A DNA stretch of 64,000 bases from Lantana camara. Lineage: Eukaryota; Streptophyta; Magnoliopsida; Lamiales; Verbenaceae. Position numbers and translations under genes: made by a program. The stretch's first letter is position 1; each line of letters begins with the position of its first letter. The DNA is taken from NCBI GenBank assembly GCA_037501455.1, contig CM074862.1, forward strand, positions 82,886,001-82,950,000, in the 5' to 3' direction. Positions 63,446-64,000 of the stretch are shown here, in pieces. The notes under the pieces were generated by a model. It searched no databases and was not told the DNA's origin. It saw only the letters and a program-made list of their open reading frames with translations.

Positions 63446-64000
63446 GTTTCATAACTTTTAAAATTTTGCAGTATATATCTAATTTTTTCCGGATAATCAA
63501 TTTGTCATCGGAAATATTTACGTGATTATCATGTCACTAACATAAATAAAAAAAATATCGACTCAATAAATTGGAGAAAATACTTACTCAAACTAAATTG
63601 TTAACTTATTAAAATATGTTAAATAAAAAAAAAAGAAAAAAATAACATGGAAATTTTTATTAAAAAAAAAAATCATATTTTTCTCTTTATTTAATTAATA
63701 TCTACAACTCACAAAAAAATAAAAAATAATAAAACGAACATGATTAAATTGGCAAATAAAAAACTTACAAGATCAATTTTACCTTTTTTTAAGTTAGGGT
63801 TTCCCCGATTTATCCAGTTAGTATTTTCACCAATTTATATTACCGAAGTGGCTGTCACGGAGACATTTCTAACGATAAATTAATTTTTGGTAAAAATTTG
63901 ATCAACATTATAAAATTTTAAAGTTATCAAACTTAATTATAAACAGAATTCCAACGAAACTGAATTATCAAATGAAAATTTTATAAGATCAATTTTATAT
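63155..64000. repeat. Inverted-repeat element split by the CACTA (right part)
   Basis: 63170-63275 (AAAAATTAATTTATTG, GTGGCAGCCACTTCAATAATATAAATT) is the inverse of about 63805-63915 (AATTTATATTACCGAAGTGGCTGTCAC, AATTAATTTTTGG). The pairing continues outward from 47302 on one side and to 64000 on the other, so the arms exceed 200 bases and the right one may run past the window. The interior is AT-rich with no gene. Confidence 0.55.
63385..63442. repeat. (TAA)n microsatellite
   Basis: About 19 uninterrupted TAA triplets within the inverted-repeat element, flanked on both sides by AAGTTTCATAACTTT, which suggests expansion at a short duplication. Confidence 0.9.

Overview
The window is nuclear DNA from a flowering plant, probably a eudicot. 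Its genes are intron-rich with GT..AG junctions, the intergenic DNA is AT-rich, and most of the sequence is nested plant transposable elements. The species was not identified.

Layout. (1) 1-12.7 kb is repeats: one LTR and part of the interior of a minus-strand LTR retrotransposon (PBS for initiator Met tRNA), a tRNA-derived SINE, a decayed PIF/Harbinger transposase, a LINE RNase H remnant split by a 3.2-kb solo LTR, and fold-back MITEs. (2) 12.9-32.1 kb is a compact gene island with four genes whose exons join in frame: CCD1 (carotenoid cleavage dioxygenase, +, 14 exons, 544 aa), a CESA3-type cellulose synthase catalytic subunit (+, 14 coding exons, 1065 aa), an RbcX-type Rubisco assembly chaperone (+, 5 exons, 206 aa) and RABC1/Rab18-type small GTPase (-, 6 exons, 210 aa). 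RBCX and RABC1 converge. The four act in unrelated processes (apocarotenoid formation, wall synthesis, Rubisco assembly, vesicle traffic), so this is a neighbourhood and not a pathway. (3) 32.2-34.3 kb holds an LTR-like block and duplicated repeats. (4) 34,345-47,164 is a Mutator-like element (long TIRs, ~10-bp target duplication) carrying a decayed Plant Mobile Domain gene. It has been invaded by an Athila-like Ty3/gypsy element (tRNA-Asp PBS, gag, protease, Athila ORF, no RT or integrase seen) and by a second solo LTR of the family found at 4.9-8.1 kb. (5) 47,303-63,154 is a 15.9-kb CACTA element with exact TAA target duplications. It holds decayed TNP2-type and TNPA-type transposase genes, two hAT-like insertions inside the TNP2 gene, and a smaller CACTA (59,969-62,399, ACA duplications). 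(6) The large CACTA itself sits inside one arm of another inverted-repeat element, whose other arm lies at 63.8-64 kb.

All transposase and retroelement genes seen carry stops or frameshifts, while the four host genes look intact. The most unusual items are the nesting with readable target duplications, the short palindromes repeated in two unrelated LTR families, a G-box palindrome in the first LTR, the Athila ORF with its own spliced leader, and one MITE family found in introns of several neighbouring genes. I did not find a convincing undescribed functional system.
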